DNA of 7,826 bases, taken from Gemmatimonadota bacterium. Lineage in GTDB: Bacteria > Gemmatimonadota > Gemmatimonadetes > Gemmatimonadales > GWC2-71-9. The DNA is taken from contig JAHEFN010000098.1 of NCBI GenBank assembly GCA_024640185.1, positions 1 to 7,826 of the forward strand. Reading direction: 5' to 3'. Under the pieces are notes generated by a model. That model was given only the letters and a program-made list of their open reading frames with translations. It was not told the origin of the DNA and did no database searches. The translations under genes and the position numbers were made by a program. How positions within the stretch are numbered: position 1 is the first letter of the stretch; each line of letters begins with the position of its first letter. Of the stretch, positions 6,479-7,826 are shown piece after piece.

Positions 6479-7513
6479 GTGTCCGAGTCGTCGCTCTCCC
6501 GCCGGTCCTTTCTCGGTGCTGCCGGTGCGGTTGTCGCCGGGACCGCGATCACGCCGAGTACCGCGGTGGCCGCCCCGTGGGTCTCCCGACGACCGCCGGC
6601 CAAGCCGGTCGTGGTGGCAAGCGCGAATGGGATCCGCGGCGTCCAGCGTGCCTTCGACCTGGTCACCGCCGGGAGCGACACCCTCGACGCCATCGTCGAG
6701 GGGGTCAAGATCCAGGAGCTCGATCCCAACGACATGTCGGTCGGCTATGGCGGCCTCCCCAACGAGGAGGGCGTCGTCCAACTCGACGCCTCCTGCATGC
6801 ACGGCCCCTCCAAGCGCGCTGGCGCGGTCGGCGCCCTCGAGGGGATCAAGACCCCGAGCGAGATCGCCCGATTGGTGCTCAAGTACACCAACCACATCAT
6901 GTTGGTCGGCAAGGATGCCCAGCGGTTCGCCACGTCCTACGGCTACCAGGTGGAGGACCTGCTCACCCCACGGGCTCGGGAGGCCTGGCTCCACTGGCGA
7001 GCCAATCGCGGCGCCGGGGACGACTGGCTCGATGTGGCGCGCGATGAACGGCTCTCACTTTCGACGACCGGCACCATCAACATGGACGTCGTGGCCCCCA
7101 ATGGAGACATCTCGTCGATCACCACCACCAGTGGCTTGTCGTGGAAGATCCCGGGCCGGGTTGGCGACTCGCCGATCATCGGTGCGGGACAGTACTGCGA
7201 CAACGACGTCGGTGCTGCCGGCTCGACGGGGCGGGGCGAGAGCAACATCATGGTCTGCGGGGCGTTCCTCACCGTGGAGTTCATGCGGCAAGGGATGCAC
7301 CCCAAGGATGCCGCGCTGGCCACCCTCAAGCGGGTGGTCGAGAAGACCCCACCCCGACTCTTGGGCCCGGATGGTCGTCCGAACTTCGGGCTCAATTTCT
7401 ACGCCGTGAACAAGGCCGGGGAGTTCGGTGGTGCGGCATTCGGACGTTCGCGATTCGCGGTCTGCGACGAGCAGGGTGCGCGCCTCGTCGATTCGGCAGC
7501 GCTGTACGAGTGA
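6479..7513 (+). CDS. Tat-exported N4-(beta-N-acetylglucosaminyl)-L-asparaginase-like Ntn hydrolase
   Basis: This 344-residue protein belongs to the glycosylasparaginase / type 2 asparaginase (Ntn-hydrolase) family, whose precursors self-cleave to expose an N-terminal threonine. A Tat signal is clear: SRRSFLG (7-13), a hydrophobic stretch, and a likely cleavage after AVA near residue 31. The mature part follows glycosylasparaginases: LDAIVEGVK (69-77), SVGYGGLPNEEG (87-98), LDASCMHG (102-109), AGAVGALEGIK (114-124), the predicted nucleophile Thr199 in TTGTINM, GLSWKIPGRVGDSPIIGAG (219-237) with substrate-binding R227 and D230, and GAAGSTGRGE. Two departures stand out: Gly, not Asp, precedes Thr199, and the N-terminal tryptophan (NTWPF in human enzyme) is replaced (ASANG at 47-51). 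The substrate could therefore be GlcNAc-Asn, asparagine or isoaspartyl peptides. GTG start with a GAGGAG site; the stop overlaps the next gene by one base. Confidence 0.93.
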   Translation: MSESSLSRRSFLGAAGAVVAGTAITPSTAVAAPWVSRRPPAKPVVVASANGIRGVQRAFDLVTAGSDTLDAIVEGVKIQELDPNDMSVGYGGLPNEEGVVQLDASCMHGPSKRAGAVGALEGIKTPSEIARLVLKYTNHIMLVGKDAQRFATSYGYQVEDLLTPRAREAWLHWRANRGAGDDWLDVARDERLSLSTTGTINMDVVAPNGDISSITTTSGLSWKIPGRVGDSPIIGAGQYCDNDVGAAGSTGRGESNIMVCGAFLTVEFMRQGMHPKDAALATLKRVVEKTPPRLLGPDGRPNFGLNFYAVNKAGEFGGAAFGRSRFAVCDEQGARLVDSAALYE

Positions 7514-7826
7514 TGCGACGATCGCTTCTGTCGCTGGCCGCGCTCGCGACCGCCCTCGGTGCCACGCCTCTCGCGGCACAGGATGCGGCCCCATGGCGGC
7601 TGTCCTACTTCCCCTATCTCACCGTGACCCCCAATGACGGGCTCATGGGCATCGCCCGGGCCATCTGGGTCCGGCAGGCCGGCTGGGGTGAGCGGATCGT
7701 CAACACCAGGTCGGTGGCGGTCGATGCCGGCTACTCGACCCGCGATTCGTGGCTCGGACGGCTCACCTACGCCAATCCCACCCTGGCCGACGGCTGGCGC
7801 CTGAAGGCGATGGCGGATGTCGGCCA
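7513..7826 (+). CDS. Exported protein, probable outer-membrane beta-barrel (surface-antigen/BamA-like), N-terminal part
   Basis: An ATG at 7513 overlaps the stop of the asparaginase-family gene (TGATG) and the frame stays open to the right edge, giving 104 residues. A signal peptide is clear: MRRSLLSLAALATALGATPL followed by AAQ, with cleavage near A22/Q23. The mature part (PYLTVTPNDGLMGIARAIWV, then alternating aromatic and polar residues such as VAVDAGYSTRDSWLGRLTYA) has the look of outer-membrane beta strands, and I associate it with surface-antigen (D15/BamA-type) barrels. There is too little sequence for a family assignment. An in-frame GTG directly before the ATG is an alternative start. 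One-base overlap implies joint expression with the exported hydrolase. Confidence 0.75.
   Translation, partial: MRRSLLSLAALATALGATPLAAQDAAPWRLSYFPYLTVTPNDGLMGIARAIWVRQAGWGERIVNTRSVAVDAGYSTRDSWLGRLTYANPTLADGWRLKAMADVG

Noticed and set aside
6301..6735. N-terminal extension of nicotinate phosphoribosyltransferase up to 6735
   Set aside because: The frame is open only because it is antisense to the start of the asparaginase-family gene. Family similarity begins at the MPDP start (6300).
5410..7047. 545-codon open frame on the plus strand
   Set aside because: It runs antisense through pncB and then out of frame through the asparaginase-family gene. Both of those show family motifs, while this translation is Arg/Gly/His-rich with none. 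It is a GC-rich shadow frame.
1..7826. tRNA/rRNA genes, CRISPR arrays, insertion sequences, attachment sites
   Set aside because: No cloverleaf-like segments, regularly spaced repeats, transposase motifs or flanking direct repeats were seen, and coding density is about 95 percent with ordinary genes.

Overview
The window is GC-rich, gene-dense bacterial chromosome. It carries six intact or nearly intact protein genes plus one cut-off gene at each edge. The protein set suggests a Gram-negative-type, double-membraned bacterium: a lipoprotein, a Tat-exported hydrolase, and an exported protein whose first ~100 residues look like an outer-membrane beta-barrel with a signal peptide ending PLAAQ. 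The style of signal peptides and lipoprotein, and the divergent LeuRS, remind me of Gemmatimonadota. That is recognition only, not a computed placement.

Layout, left to right. Bases 1-6300 are read on the minus strand. Counting in the direction of transcription, the order is: a nicotinate phosphoribosyltransferase (6300-5236); a class-V PLP aminotransferase of the alanine-glyoxylate/serine-pyruvate type (5239-4172, GTGA overlap); a DUF502 two-TM membrane protein (4171-3572, directly abutting stop and start); an 84-base gap with a weak hairpin; a lipoprotein of unknown function (3487-2690); a strong hairpin likely to end that transcript (2659-2629); leucyl-tRNA synthetase leuS (2575-131); and the start of csaA (131 to beyond the edge, TGATG overlap). 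From 6479 rightward the plus strand carries a Tat-exported N4-(beta-N-acetylglucosaminyl)-L-asparaginase-like Ntn hydrolase (6479-7513). It overlaps by one base the start of an exported, probably outer-membrane, protein (7513 to the edge). A 178-base divergent intergenic region (6301-6478) separates the two directions.

Functionally there are three units. The first is a translationally coupled trio (NAD salvage, aminotransferase, DUF502) with no obvious shared pathway. The second is leuS-csaA, an aminoacyl-tRNA synthetase coupled to a free-standing tRNA-binding OB-fold protein, possibly expressed from a leaderless promoter. The third is a cell-envelope pair of an exported amidohydrolase and a presumed outer-membrane barrel. 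I see no tRNA or rRNA gene, CRISPR array, insertion sequence or phage gene. Most of the window is ordinary housekeeping. The points worth a second look are the natural Gly-Thr processing site in the asparaginase-family enzyme, the altered LeuRS signature motifs, and the leuS-csaA coupling.
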